64,000 nt of DNA, taken from NCBI RefSeq assembly GCF_002198715.1, contig NZ_MWLK01000030.1:190112-254111 (forward strand). The letters run 5' to 3'. Origin of the DNA: Rhodomicrobium sp. R_RK_3. Its GTDB lineage: Bacteria; Pseudomonadota; Alphaproteobacteria; Rhizobiales; Rhodomicrobiaceae. Shown one piece after another: positions 17,634-26,309 of this stretch; positions within the stretch are counted from its first letter, which is position 1, and the number at the start of each line of letters is the position of its first letter. Both the position numbers and the translations under genes were made by a program. A model generated the notes under the pieces. It worked only from the letters and a program-made list of their open reading frames with translations. It did no database searches and was not told the origin of the DNA.

Positions 17634-18530
17634 ATGTCGTCGATCTGGGCGTTCCTCGGGATACCGCCGCAAGCGCTGTTCGGCCAGCTCATGGTCGGGC
17701 TGATCAATGGCGCGTTCTACGCGATGCTGTCCTTGGGACTCGCCCTGATCTTCGGTATGCTCAACATCATCAATTTCGCGCATGGCGCCCTCTATATGAT
17801 GGGCGCCTTCGCGGCCTATTTCCTGCTCAACTTCTTCGGCATCGGCTATTGGCCGGCGCTGCTGCTGGCCCCACTGATCGTCGGCGCTTTCGGCATGGTG
17901 ATCGAGCGGCTGTTCCTGAAGCAGCTTTACGGGCTCGACCATCTTTACGGCCTCCTGCTGACCTTCGGCCTGGCGCTCATTCTCGAAGGCGTCTTCCGCG
18001 AGCTTTACGGCTCCTCCGGCCTTCCCTACGCGCCGCCGCCCGAGCTGACGGGCGGCTATAATCTCGGCTTCATGTACCTGCCGACCTATCGCGGCTGGGT
18101 GGTGGTCGCCTCGGCGATCGTCTGCATCGGCACCTGGCTGCTGATCGAGAAGACTAGGCTCGGCGCCTATCTGCGCGCCGCGACGGAGAACCCGGCGCTG
18201 GTGCAGGCTTTCGGCATCAACGTGCCGGCGATGATCACGCTGACCTATGGCCTGGGCGTGGCGCTCGCCGCCTTTGCCGGCGTCCTCGCCGCGCCGATCT
18301 ATTCGGTGAACCCGCTGATGGGCTCGAACCTCATCATCATCGTCTTTGCGGTGGTGGTGATCGGCGGCATGGGCTCGATCCTGGGCTCGGTGATCACCGG
18401 CTTCATGCTCGGCCTCCTGGAAGGGCTGACCAAGGTGTTCTACCCGGAAGCCTCCAATACGGTGATATTCGTGGTGATGGCCATTGTGCTGCTGATCAAG
18501 CCGCAGGGCCTCTTCGGTAGGGCGAATTGA
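17634..18530 (+). CDS. Branched-chain amino acid type ABC permease (LivH-like)
   Basis: The product is 298 aa and has eight or so membrane segments. Family marks are GLINGAFYAMLSLGLALIFG, the block MLNIINFAHGALYMMGAF and the C-terminal GSILGSVITGFMLGLLEGL with the EAA-like loop. It is ten bases after the binding protein stop, and its TGA overlaps the ATG of the second permease by one base. Confidence 0.93.
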   Translation: MSSIWAFLGIPPQALFGQLMVGLINGAFYAMLSLGLALIFGMLNIINFAHGALYMMGAFAAYFLLNFFGIGYWPALLLAPLIVGAFGMVIERLFLKQLYGLDHLYGLLLTFGLALILEGVFRELYGSSGLPYAPPPELTGGYNLGFMYLPTYRGWVVVASAIVCIGTWLLIEKTRLGAYLRAATENPALVQAFGINVPAMITLTYGLGVALAAFAGVLAAPIYSVNPLMGSNLIIIVFAVVVIGGMGSILGSVITGFMLGLLEGLTKVFYPEASNTVIFVVMAIVLLIKPQGLFGRAN

Positions 18531-19609
18531 TGAGCGCGAAATCGAACGGCTCGGCCGCCACCCCCGTCCTCTATACCGTGCTGCTGGCCGTCGCCATCGC
18601 CGCGCCATTCTTCGTCTATCCGCAATTCCTGATGCGCGGCCTGTGCCTTGCGCTGTTTGCCTCCGCCTTCAACCTGCTGCTCGGCTATGTCGGCCTGTTG
18701 TCCTTCGGCCATGCCGCCTTTTTCGGCTTCGCCGCCTATGTGACGGGGCATCTGGCGAAATTCGGCACGGTGTTCCTGCCCTATTTCACGCCGTTTTCGA
18801 CGCCGCGCCTGCACTGGCTGGAAATCCCGATGCCGCCCTGGACGCCGGAGCTGGCCATCCTCGGCGGCGCCTTCGCGGCGACGCTGCTCGGCCTCATCAT
18901 CGGCGGCATCGCCATCCGGCGGCAGGGCATCTATTTCGCCATGGTCACGCTGGCGCTGGCGCAGATGCTGTATTTCTTCTGCGTGCAGGCCCCCTTCACC
19001 CATGGCGAGGACGGCATCCAGGCGATTCCGCGCGGCTATCTGTTCGGCGCCATCGACATGAATAACAGCCTCAGCATGTATTATTTCGTGCTGGCGGCCT
19101 TCATCCTCTGCTTCCTGATCATCCAGCGCACCATCCATTCGCCCTTCGGCCAGACGCTGAAGGCCATCCGCGAGAACGAGCCGCGCGCCATCTCGCTCGG
19201 TTACAATGCGGACCGGTACAAGCTGCTGGCGTTTGTGATCTCGGCCGGGCTGGCGGGGGTTGCGGGATCGCTGTTCGCGCTGGTGTTCCAGATCGCGACC
19301 TTGAACAATGTGCACTGGCATACGTCCGGCGAGGTCGTGCTGATGACGCTGCTGGGGGGCATGGGCACCGTGCTCGGGCCGATGGTCGGCGCGTTCCTGG
19401 TGGCGGGGATTCAGCAATATCTGGCGGCGTTCGGCGCCTGGGTGTCGATCTTCCAGGGCATCATCTTCGTCGCCTGCGTGCTCTTGTTCCGGCGCGGCAT
19501 CGTCGGCGAGATCCAGGCCTTCCGTCGCGGCGGCAACAAAGCCGAGGAGGAAGCGCCCGCTCCGGCCGTCACCAGCCACTCCGCCGCGCCTTCGCCGGCG
19601 GGTGAGTGA
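18530..19609 (+). CDS. Branched-chain amino acid type ABC permease (LivM-like)
   Basis: The product is about 359 aa from the ATG at 18530, overlapping the livH-like TGA; a TTG three bases earlier is in frame but less likely. Membrane segments and the blocks LLGYVGLLSFGHAAFFGFAA, KAIRENEPRAISLGYN and GGMGTVLGPMVGAFL are typical of LivM. The C-terminal tail of about 30 residues is soluble and Ala/Pro-rich. It is the last gene of the operon. Confidence 0.93.
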   Translation: MSAKSNGSAATPVLYTVLLAVAIAAPFFVYPQFLMRGLCLALFASAFNLLLGYVGLLSFGHAAFFGFAAYVTGHLAKFGTVFLPYFTPFSTPRLHWLEIPMPPWTPELAILGGAFAATLLGLIIGGIAIRRQGIYFAMVTLALAQMLYFFCVQAPFTHGEDGIQAIPRGYLFGAIDMNNSLSMYYFVLAAFILCFLIIQRTIHSPFGQTLKAIRENEPRAISLGYNADRYKLLAFVISAGLAGVAGSLFALVFQIATLNNVHWHTSGEVVLMTLLGGMGTVLGPMVGAFLVAGIQQYLAAFGAWVSIFQGIIFVACVLLFRRGIVGEIQAFRRGGNKAEEEAPAPAVTSHSAAPSPAGE

Positions 19610-19617
19610 TATATCCC

Positions 19618-19723
19618 GTCGCCCCGGCCGTCAGAGCCGGGGCCCACTCGCCTCTCCTCTTGCCGCAGTGCCCGCGAAGCTGATTGGGTCCCGGCGCACC
19701 GCTGCGCGGTGTCCGGCACGACG
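19618..19723 (+). repeat. Dispersed intergenic repeat, copy C
   Basis: This is the second long copy of the element at 7118-7227, with GGCCGTCAGAGCCGGGGCC, CTCCTCTTGCCGCAGTGC and ATTGGGTCCCGG in order. It contains a GCGCACCGCTGCGCGGTG hairpin. It fills the gap between the convergent livM-like and znuA genes. Confidence 0.65.
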
Positions 19724-19727
19724 AATG

Positions 19728-20666
19728 CTACTTCAAACACCCCTCAAGGCTCTCCGTCAGCTTGGTCAGGAGCTGAAAATACAGCTCCGGCCCGGGCTCC
19801 AGCGCCGCCCCGAGGCCGTCGAGCGTGCCGGTCCTGGCATCGGTGCCCTCGATCACCGTCTGCACCAGCTTGGGCTCGAATTGCGGCTCGGCGAACACGC
19901 AGGGCGAGCGCGAACGGGCGATGCGGGCGCGGATGGCGGTCAGGCGGGCGGCGCCGGGCTGGTTCTGCGGCCCCAGCGTGATCGAGCCGGCGGCGTGAAT
20001 GCCGAAATGCGCCTCGAAATATTGATAGGCGTCGTGGAAGACGATGAAGTCCCGGCCCGCCAGCGCCGCCAGCCGGGGCCGCAGATCGGCGTCGAGCCCG
20101 GCCAGCCGCGCCTTCAATTTTTCGGCATTGGCGGTGAACAGCGCCGCCTGCTGCGGCCGCGCCGCGCCGAACACCGCCGCCAGATGGTCGGCGATCACGG
20201 CGGCATTGGCCGGGCTGAGCCACAGATGCGGATCGTAGACGCCCTCGTCATGCCCATGCCCGGCCTCCTCCTGCGCGTCGTGGACATGCGGCTCGAAGGT
20301 GCCGCTGACCCGCGCCGGCAGCAGCGCGATGCCGGGAAGCTCCGCCAGCGTGACGATTTTGGCGTCCTGCGACAGGCTGTGGATCGGCCGGTCGAGAAAG
20401 CTCTCCAGATTGCGGCTGACGCGGATGACGATCTCGGCGCCGCTCAGCGTGCGCGCATCGGACGGCCGCAGCGAGAAGGTGTGCTCCGACGCCGCGCCCT
20501 TGACCAGCAATTGCGGCGCGCCCGCGCCCTCCATCACGGCCGCGGCGAGCGAGTGGACCGGCTGGATGGTGGCGACCACCCTCAGCGGACCGTCGCTCCC
20601 CTCATGCGCCCGCGCCGCGCCGATCCCGAGACCGGCCAGGACGAGGGCGGCAAAAATTCCACGCAT
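19728..20666 (-). CDS. znuA: Zinc ABC transporter substrate-binding protein ZnuA
   Basis: The product is about 312 aa from the ATG at 20666, with a signal peptide ending GAARA. Metal ligands of the cluster A-I fold are visible: His in IQPVHSLAAA, His in DPHLWLSP, His in FHDAYQYFEAHFGIH and the acidic region near FAEPQFEP. A charged His/Asp/Glu loop (HVHDAQEEAGHGHDEGVYD) lies before the second ligand, typical of zinc-binding members. It captures periplasmic Zn2+ for ZnuBC, which are not encoded in the window. A Zur-type palindrome lies immediately upstream. Confidence 0.93.
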   Translation of the reverse strand: MRGIFAALVLAGLGIGAARAHEGSDGPLRVVATIQPVHSLAAAVMEGAGAPQLLVKGAASEHTFSLRPSDARTLSGAEIVIRVSRNLESFLDRPIHSLSQDAKIVTLAELPGIALLPARVSGTFEPHVHDAQEEAGHGHDEGVYDPHLWLSPANAAVIADHLAAVFGAARPQQAALFTANAEKLKARLAGLDADLRPRLAALAGRDFIVFHDAYQYFEAHFGIHAAGSITLGPQNQPGAARLTAIRARIARSRSPCVFAEPQFEPKLVQTVIEGTDARTGTLDGLGAALEPGPELYFQLLTKLTESLEGCLK

Positions 20667-20688
20667 CGCTGCTTCCCCGCAACCCAAT

Positions 20689-20709
20689 AAATGTTATACC
20701 ATAACTCAA
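20689..20709. promoter_or_regulatory. Zur box
   Basis: AAATGTTATACCATAACTCAA contains the perfect inverted repeat GTTAT-ACC-ATAAC (20693-20705). It matches the left part and centre of the known enterobacterial Zur operator. It lies 27 bp upstream of the znuA start and in the region shared with the divergent DUF1007 gene, so zinc sufficiency should repress both. Confidence 0.8.
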
Positions 20710-20836
20710 ATAGCATTCCGGCGGCGAAAGGCCAGCTTTTTCCAATCCAAGCTTCGCCAAAATTTGCCAGTAAAGCTCCAAACTGGTACTGCCAGCGCCA
20801 TCGGCCGGCAGCACGTATTCCACGGGAGACGATCAC

Positions 20837-21514
20837 ATGCGGCGCTTTCACCTGATCCTCCCGGCCGTCCGCGCCGTGCTCGCGCTCGCCGCCCTCATCG
20901 CGCCGTCGGCCGTCGCCGCCCATCCCCATGTCTGGGTCACGGTCGAGACCGAGGTGGTTTACAACGAGCAGAAGGCCATTACCGGCTTCCGGCACAAATG
21001 GACTTTCGACGAGGGCTATTCCCGCTTTGCCGTCGAGGGCCGCGACCTCAACCGCGATGGAAATTACGACCGTGAGGAACTGGCGGAACTGGCGGAGGTC
21101 AATATCAGTTCACTGAAGGAATTCGACTTCTTCACCTTCCCAAAGCTCGGCGGCACGCTTTTGCCCCGGGAGGAGCCGAAGGATTACTGGCTCGAATATC
21201 ATGACGGCCTGCTGACCCTCTACCTGACCCTGCCGCTGACGACGCCGCTCGCCGCCGACAAGATCAAGAACTTCTCCTTCGCGGTGTACGACCCCACGTT
21301 CTACGTCGATTTCGCCCTGGCCGAGAAAGACCCGATCCGGCTCAGCGCGGCCCCGCCCGGCTGCGCCCCGGTGATCAAGGAGCCGCATCCGGACGCCGCC
21401 CAGCGCGGCGCGCAGACCTTGAGCCAGGCTTTTTCCGGCAATCCGGACGCCGAGGCCGCCAGCATCGCCGAGCAATACGCCCGCTCGGTCCACATCGTCT
21501 GCCCGGCCGGCTGA
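20837..21514 (+). CDS. DUF1007 family periplasmic protein
   Basis: The product is 225 aa with a signal peptide (about residues 1-27) followed by AHPHVWVTVETEVVY, the His-containing start that defines DUF1007. Inside is GRDLNRDGNYDREELAEL, an EF-hand-like acidic loop. DUF1007 proteins are found with zinc or nickel/cobalt transporters and are thought to help metal acquisition; biochemical function is not settled. Being divergent from znuA across a Zur box supports a zinc-starvation role. Confidence 0.88.
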   Translation: MRRFHLILPAVRAVLALAALIAPSAVAAHPHVWVTVETEVVYNEQKAITGFRHKWTFDEGYSRFAVEGRDLNRDGNYDREELAELAEVNISSLKEFDFFTFPKLGGTLLPREEPKDYWLEYHDGLLTLYLTLPLTTPLAADKIKNFSFAVYDPTFYVDFALAEKDPIRLSAAPPGCAPVIKEPHPDAAQRGAQTLSQAFSGNPDAEAASIAEQYARSVHIVCPAG

Positions 21515-21581
21515 ACCGGGCCGGCCGGCAGCCGCCCCCGCAGGCCGCACCCCGGCAGACAGCGAATTAGGAACCGCCGCT

Positions 21582-22262
21582 ATGAGCTATCCGACCGTAA
21601 AAGCTGTGCTTTTCGATGCCTATGGGACGCTTTTCGACGTGCATTCGCCGATGGCGAGCCTTGCCGCCGAAATCGGGCCGGATGCCGCCGCCATTTCCGA
21701 ATTATGGCGCTCGAAGCAGCTTCAATATACCTGGCTGCGCAGCCTGATGGGATCGCACGCCCCGCTTGACGTGGTGACGGCCGAGGCGCTCGATTTCGCC
21801 CTCAATCAATATGGCATCGCCGATCCGGGCCTGCGCGAGCGCCTGCTCGGCCTCTATCTCAAGCTCGAGGCCTATCCGGATGCGGTGCGGGCCTTGCGCG
21901 CGCTGAAGGAGCGCGGGCTGGTGACGGGGATCTTGTCGAACGGGGCGCCCGATATGCTGGAGAGCATCGTCGAGACGGCCGGGCTCGCCGATCTCGTCGA
22001 CCATGTGCTGTCGGTCGAAAGCGTCGGCATCTACAAGCCGCATACCCGTGTCTACCGCCTCGGCGAGGAGCGGCTGCAATTGCCGGTGAGCATGATCGGC
22101 TTCGTCTCGGCCAATGGCTGGGACGCGGCGGGGGCGGCGAATTACGGCTTTGCGGTGATCCACCTGAACCGTTTCGAGCAGCCCGCCGAAAACCTGCCCG
22201 GCAAGCCCACGCTGGTGCTGAAGAGCCTCGACGAAGCAGCGGCGGCGATCCTCAACGGCTGA
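21582..22262 (+). CDS. Haloacid dehalogenase, type II
   Basis: The product is 226 aa. All HAD motifs for the type II (L-2-haloacid) subgroup are present: nucleophile Asp12 in FDAYGTLFDV, the Ser of LSNGAPDML, Lys in SVGIYKPHTRVY and the acidic VSANGWDAAGA motif. The enzyme hydrolyses 2-haloalkanoic acids through an aspartyl ester. Subgroup identity is strong from DAYGTLFDV and the SNGxP motif, but physiological substrate is unproven. It stands between the DUF1007 gene and the PLP enzyme on the same strand, without tight spacing. Confidence 0.88.
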   Translation: MSYPTVKAVLFDAYGTLFDVHSPMASLAAEIGPDAAAISELWRSKQLQYTWLRSLMGSHAPLDVVTAEALDFALNQYGIADPGLRERLLGLYLKLEAYPDAVRALRALKERGLVTGILSNGAPDMLESIVETAGLADLVDHVLSVESVGIYKPHTRVYRLGEERLQLPVSMIGFVSANGWDAAGAANYGFAVIHLNRFEQPAENLPGKPTLVLKSLDEAAAAILNG

Positions 22263-22499
22263 TGCGCCCTTAAACGAGATCAGCGCGAAGGCGGGGCTCC
22301 GGTTCGCGCAGCGCAAGCAGTTTGGCGCTCTCGGTAAAAGGGACTTCCTCCCGCAATGCCCTCGATGCGGCATCTCGCGCTTTCCGCAATTCGCCGTTGG
22401 GCGCGCCGCGCTTCGCGGCTAGATTAGCGGCATTACCAATTCGCATGAAGCGCTTGGCCGGGGCGGCCCATGCCTCCCCGCGAGCGACTGGAGGTTAGG

Positions 22500-23510
22500 G
22501 TGCAGCTATCCCGGTTTCCGCGCGTCCGTCTCGCGCATCTGCCGACGCCGCTTGAACCGATGCCGCGCCTGACGGCCCATCTCGGCGGCCCGCAAATCTG
22601 GATCAAGCGCGACGACTGCACCGGGCTTTCCAGCGGCGGCAACAAGACCCGCAAGCTCGAATATCTCATCGGCGACGCGCTCGCCCAGGGCGCCGACATG
22701 GTGCTCACGCAAGGCGCGACGCAGTCCAACCACGCCCGCCAGACGGCGGCGGCGGCGGCCAAATTCGGCCTCGCCTGCCACCTGCTGCTCGAAGACCGCA
22801 CCGGCAAGACCGACGAGGCCTACCGCGCCAACGGCAATGTGCTGCTCGACTTTCTGCATGGCGCGACGGCCGAGGAACGCCCCGCCGGCATCGACATGAA
22901 TGCCGAGTTGGAAAAGGTCGCCGAGCGGTTCCGGGCGGCAGGCAGAAAACCTTATCCGATCGTCGGCGGCGGCTCGAACCCGGTCGGCGCGCTCGGCTAT
23001 GTCGGCGCGGCGCAGGAACTGATGGCGCAGGCGACCGAATTGGGGCTGACCATCGACACGCTGGTCACCGCGACCGGCAGCGCGGGCACCCAGGCGGGTC
23101 TCGTCGCGGGGCTGGTCGCCGCCCGCAGCGGCATCCCGGTGCTCGGCATCGGCGTGCGCGCGCCGAAGGAGAAGCAGGAAGACAATGTCTTCAAGCTGGC
23201 GGAAAAGACCCTTGCGCATATGGGCCTCGCCGATGTCGTGCAGCGCTCCGACGTGGTGGCGAATTGCGACTATGTCGGCCCCGGCTACGGCTTTCCCGCG
23301 CCCGGCACCATTGCCGCGATTAAGCTGGTGGCGGAGCTGGAGGGCATCCTGCTCGACCCGGTCTATTCCGGCAAAGGCATGGCGGGGCTGATCGACCTGG
23401 TGAAACGCGGATTTTTTGCAAAGGCGAGCAATATCGTTTTCCTGCACACCGGCGGCAGCGTCGCTCTGTTCGGCTATCCGCAGGATTTCGGGTTCGCAAA
23501 ACTGGCCTAA
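22500..23510 (+). CDS. PLP-dependent D-cysteine desulfhydrase / L-cysteate sulfo-lyase
   Basis: The product is about 336 aa from a GTG start at 22500 with GGAGG five bases upstream; an ATG 30 bp earlier lacks a ribosome site. It is a fold-type II PLP enzyme of the ACC deaminase/D-cysteine desulfhydrase family. The Schiff-base Lys is in [11 protein letters not shown] (residue 49), the cofactor-phosphate loop in [10 protein letters not shown], and the [16 protein letters not shown] segment is conserved. Its start [16 protein letters not shown] closely resembles CuyA, which releases sulfite from L-cysteate. D-cysteine desulfhydrase activity is the alternative. Confidence 0.85.
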   Translation: MQLSRFPRVRLAHLPTPLEPMPRLTAHLGGPQIWIKRDDCTGLSSGGNKTRKLEYLIGDALAQGADMVLTQGATQSNHARQTAAAAAKFGLACHLLLEDRTGKTDEAYRANGNVLLDFLHGATAEERPAGIDMNAELEKVAERFRAAGRKPYPIVGGGSNPVGALGYVGAAQELMAQATELGLTIDTLVTATGSAGTQAGLVAGLVAARSGIPVLGIGVRAPKEKQEDNVFKLAEKTLAHMGLADVVQRSDVVANCDYVGPGYGFPAPGTIAAIKLVAELEGILLDPVYSGKGMAGLIDLVKRGFFAKASNIVFLHTGGSVALFGYPQDFGFAKLA

Positions 23511-23591
23511 AACGCCTCCCGCGCCACCAGAGGCAGGGTGTCCACCAGGCCAGAGGCTTCTCTCGGGTGAAGGCGGCATCGCGGCTCTGGA

Positions 23592-24932
23592 TCAGCTCGG
23601 CGGATCGGCGAACTGGTCGTCCAGCGCGAGAAGCGCCCGCATCACGCAGCCCTGACGCACCAGCGGGGCATCATTCGGGATGAAGTGCAGCACGATGCCT
23701 GGCCGCTTGCGCGAGGGCATGGCGTTCCTGACCACCGCGGATTGCGAGATCGACGCGCGGATGGCCGGCTCCAGCAGTTGCCGGGTGATGGTCGCGCTGC
23801 CGATGAGGGCGACGGGAAACGGGTCGGTCAGCGCGTAGAGATTGGCGAGACCGGTGCCGATGGCGCGGCCGGCCTCCTCGATCGCGGCATGGGCATCCGC
23901 GTCGCCGGCAAGGGCGGCCGCGACGATGGCCTCGATTTCCTGCGCCGACACGGAATTGGACGGCGCCGAAGTCTCCGGCAGCCGGCTCGCCCGCCGCTTG
24001 ATGCCGTAATCCGCCGCATAGGCCTCGATGCAGCCGCGCGCGCCGCAACGGCACAGCGCGCCGTCCGGGCGGTACACCATATGGCCGAATTCGGTGCCGG
24101 AGGTGTGTGAGCCGTTCACCGGTCCGCCCCGGCGAAAAAAGCCCATGCCGACGCCGTGGGCGACCAGGATGGCGGCGAAGTCGTTGGCGAAGGTTTCCGG
24201 ATCGCCCCAGTTCAGCGCCCGGGCGATGAGGTCGCATTCATTGGCGATCCGCACGGGCACATCGAATTCGGCCTCCAGCCAGCTCCGCACGGGAAGGTTC
24301 CGCTCCTTCATCACCGGCGACCAGATCAGCTTGGTTCCGTCGATGTCGGCGATGCCCTGGATGCCGATGACGATGCCGCGGAGCCTGGCATGCGGCGTGC
24401 CGGCCGAGGCGAGCGCGTCTCTCATGCAGCGGGCAAGCGCCTTGCGCAGCATGGCGGCGCTGGCGCGCTGCGTGTCGATCGTCAGGGCGCTGTCGGCGAG
24501 CGGCACGCCCGCATAATCCACGATGGCCGCCGATATCGCATTGAGCTGGAAACTCATCGCCCCGACGATGCCGGCCCGCGGATTGAGCCCGAGATCGACC
24601 TTTGGCCTGCCGCGCCCGTTCGCCGCCACATCGCCCCGCGCCGGGCCGATGAGCACGTTTTCAGCAATGAGATCCGACGTGATGGCGGAGACTGTCGCCG
24701 CGCTGAGGCCGGTTTCGCGGCTGATATCGGTGCGGGACATTTGCCCCTTGCGCCGGACGGCGGCCAGGATGCGGCTGCGGTTGTTGCGGCGCAGCTCGTC
24801 GGAGCGGGTAGCGGCTCCCCACAATTGTTCGTCCCTCCGACCAGGATGTCCTGATTGCGCAAGCTGTCCCGCGCCGGTTGAAATTGTTTGCCAATAATAC
24901 CGAACGTCTTCGACCTTGTCACATCTTGACAT
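23592..24932 (-). CDS. ROK-family transcriptional regulator (XylR-like)
   Basis: The product is up to 446 aa; an internal start would shorten the first ~40 residues. A winged helix at about residues 48-105 (SRILAAVRRKGQMSRTD and SAATVSAITSDL) precedes a ROK domain. The ROK domain carries the zinc motif CRCGARGCIEAYAADYG near residue 300 and the phosphate-binding region GVGMGFFRRGG. Such proteins repress sugar uptake genes and are relieved by sugar. It is divergent from the xylF-like gene, so it is the likely regulator of that operon. Confidence 0.85.
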   Translation of the reverse strand: MSRCDKVEDVRYYWQTISTGAGQLAQSGHPGRRDEQLWGAATRSDELRRNNRSRILAAVRRKGQMSRTDISRETGLSAATVSAITSDLIAENVLIGPARGDVAANGRGRPKVDLGLNPRAGIVGAMSFQLNAISAAIVDYAGVPLADSALTIDTQRASAAMLRKALARCMRDALASAGTPHARLRGIVIGIQGIADIDGTKLIWSPVMKERNLPVRSWLEAEFDVPVRIANECDLIARALNWGDPETFANDFAAILVAHGVGMGFFRRGGPVNGSHTSGTEFGHMVYRPDGALCRCGARGCIEAYAADYGIKRRASRLPETSAPSNSVSAQEIEAIVAAALAGDADAHAAIEEAGRAIGTGLANLYALTDPFPVALIGSATITRQLLEPAIRASISQSAVVRNAMPSRKRPGIVLHFIPNDAPLVRQGCVMRALLALDDQFADPPS

Positions 24933-24974
24933 GGCTTATGCTTTCGATCAGTCTTTATTTCGAGGATCAAAAAA

Positions 24975-25016
24975 AGTGGCCAGTCCGACCGGAGACCGTT
25001 CCGACTGCGGACCACT
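24975..25016. promoter_or_regulatory. Inverted repeat upstream of xylF, candidate operator
   Basis: AGTGGCCAGTC (24975-24985) faces GACTGCGGACCACT (25003-25016), an imperfect inverted repeat. It lies between the ROK gene and xylF, 42 bp before the xylF ATG. It could bind the ROK regulator or form a 5'-leader hairpin. The assignment is positional only. Confidence 0.35.
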
Positions 25017-25058
25017 TGAGCCTCGGGCTCGCTAGGGAGCGCACTGGGAGGATTGAGC

Positions 25059-26099
25059 ATGAATCGTGTTTTGGGGGCACTCCTTGCGGGTGCCGTCGTC
25101 GCATCCGTATGTCCCGGTCAGGCCGGCGCCGCAGGCAAAGTCATCGGCGTGTCCTGGTCGAATTTCCAGGAAGAGCGCTGGAAGACCGACGAAGCCGCGA
25201 TGAAGAAGGCCATCGAGGCCAATGGCGATAAATACGTCTCCGCCGACGCCCAGGCCTCGGCCGCCAAGCAACTCACCGACATCGAGAACCTGATTTCCCA
25301 AGGCGCCAACGCGCTGGTGATCCTGACCGTCGACAAGGACGCCATCGGCCCCGCCATCGACAAGGCGGCGGCGGAAGGCATCGCGGTCGTCGGCTATGAC
25401 CGGCTGATCGAGGACAAGCGCGCCTATTATCTCACCTTCGACAATGTCGAGGTCGGCCGCCAGCAGGCCAAGGCCGTGCTCGCCGCCAAGCCGGAAGGCA
25501 ACTACGCCTTCATCAAGGGCGACAAGGGCGATCCGAACGCGGATTTCCTGCTGAGCGGGACGCTCGAAGTGCTGAAGGCCGCCATCGACTCCGGCAAGAT
25601 CAAGAAGGTCGGCGAGACCTACACGGACGGCTGGAAACCCGACAACGCGCAGAAGAACATGGAGCAGATCCTGACCGCCAACAACAACAAGGTGGACGCG
25701 GTCGTCGCTCAGAATGACGGCATGGCCGGCGGCGTGATTGCCGCTCTTTCGGCGCAGGGCCTCGCCGGCACGGTGCCGGTGTCGGGCCAGGACGGCGACC
25801 ATGCGGCGCTGAACCGAGTGGCGCGCGGCACGCAGACCGTATCCGTCTGGAAGGACGCGCGTGAGCTCGGCAAGACGGCCGGCGACATCGCATCGGCCCT
25901 GGCCAGCGGCAAGAAGCTGACCGAAGTCGCGGGCACGCAGAAATGGTCGGGCGGCGCCAAGAAGGTCGAGATGCAGGCCACCTTCCTGAAGCCGATCGCG
26001 ATCACCAAGGACAATCTCAACCTCGTCATCGAAGCCAGCTGGATCCCGAAGGCGAAAGCCTGCGAAGGCGCCAAGCCGGGCGTGAAGGGCTGCGAGTAG
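25059..26099 (+). CDS. xylF: D-xylose-type ABC substrate-binding protein
   Basis: The product is 346 aa from the ATG at 25059, preceded by GGGAGG with seven bases spacing; a TTG two codons earlier is less likely. A signal peptide ends near residue 24 (GQAGAA). The mature protein has a periplasmic sugar-binding fold: [20 protein letters not shown] at its start, the hinge region [13 protein letters not shown], and [14 protein letters not shown]. This matches XylF. The two following genes supply permease and ATPase, and the ROK regulator is divergent. Confidence 0.88.
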   Translation: MNRVLGALLAGAVVASVCPGQAGAAGKVIGVSWSNFQEERWKTDEAAMKKAIEANGDKYVSADAQASAAKQLTDIENLISQGANALVILTVDKDAIGPAIDKAAAEGIAVVGYDRLIEDKRAYYLTFDNVEVGRQQAKAVLAAKPEGNYAFIKGDKGDPNADFLLSGTLEVLKAAIDSGKIKKVGETYTDGWKPDNAQKNMEQILTANNNKVDAVVAQNDGMAGGVIAALSAQGLAGTVPVSGQDGDHAALNRVARGTQTVSVWKDARELGKTAGDIASALASGKKLTEVAGTQKWSGGAKKVEMQATFLKPIAITKDNLNLVIEASWIPKAKACEGAKPGVKGCE

Positions 26100-26309
26100 T
26101 CGCAGCGAAGCAGCCGGGGGGCAGCGGCGGGGGCACCTGAACGGTGCCGCCGTTTCCGGCCGTCATCCGGATCGCTAGAGCCCAAGTGGCGATCCGGCGT
26201 CCGGCCGCACTGGCCTGCCTCCGCGCCAATACGATCGCGCGCGGATCTTCCGGCGTCCTTTTCCCCGCTCTACATTGTCTGACGACGCGTGGCTTGGGAG
26301 AGCCAACAG

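Noticed and set aside
15564-18608. A very long open frame (about 1014 codons) on the minus strand under the Liv-type operon
   Set aside because: It is a GC-rich shadow of the plus-strand ATPase, binding protein and permease genes, with an unnatural His/Gln/Arg/Asp composition and no domain.
24927-24960. Possible sigma70 promoter for xylF
   Set aside because: A TTGACA is present, but no convincing -10 at 17 bp was found, so it was not listed.
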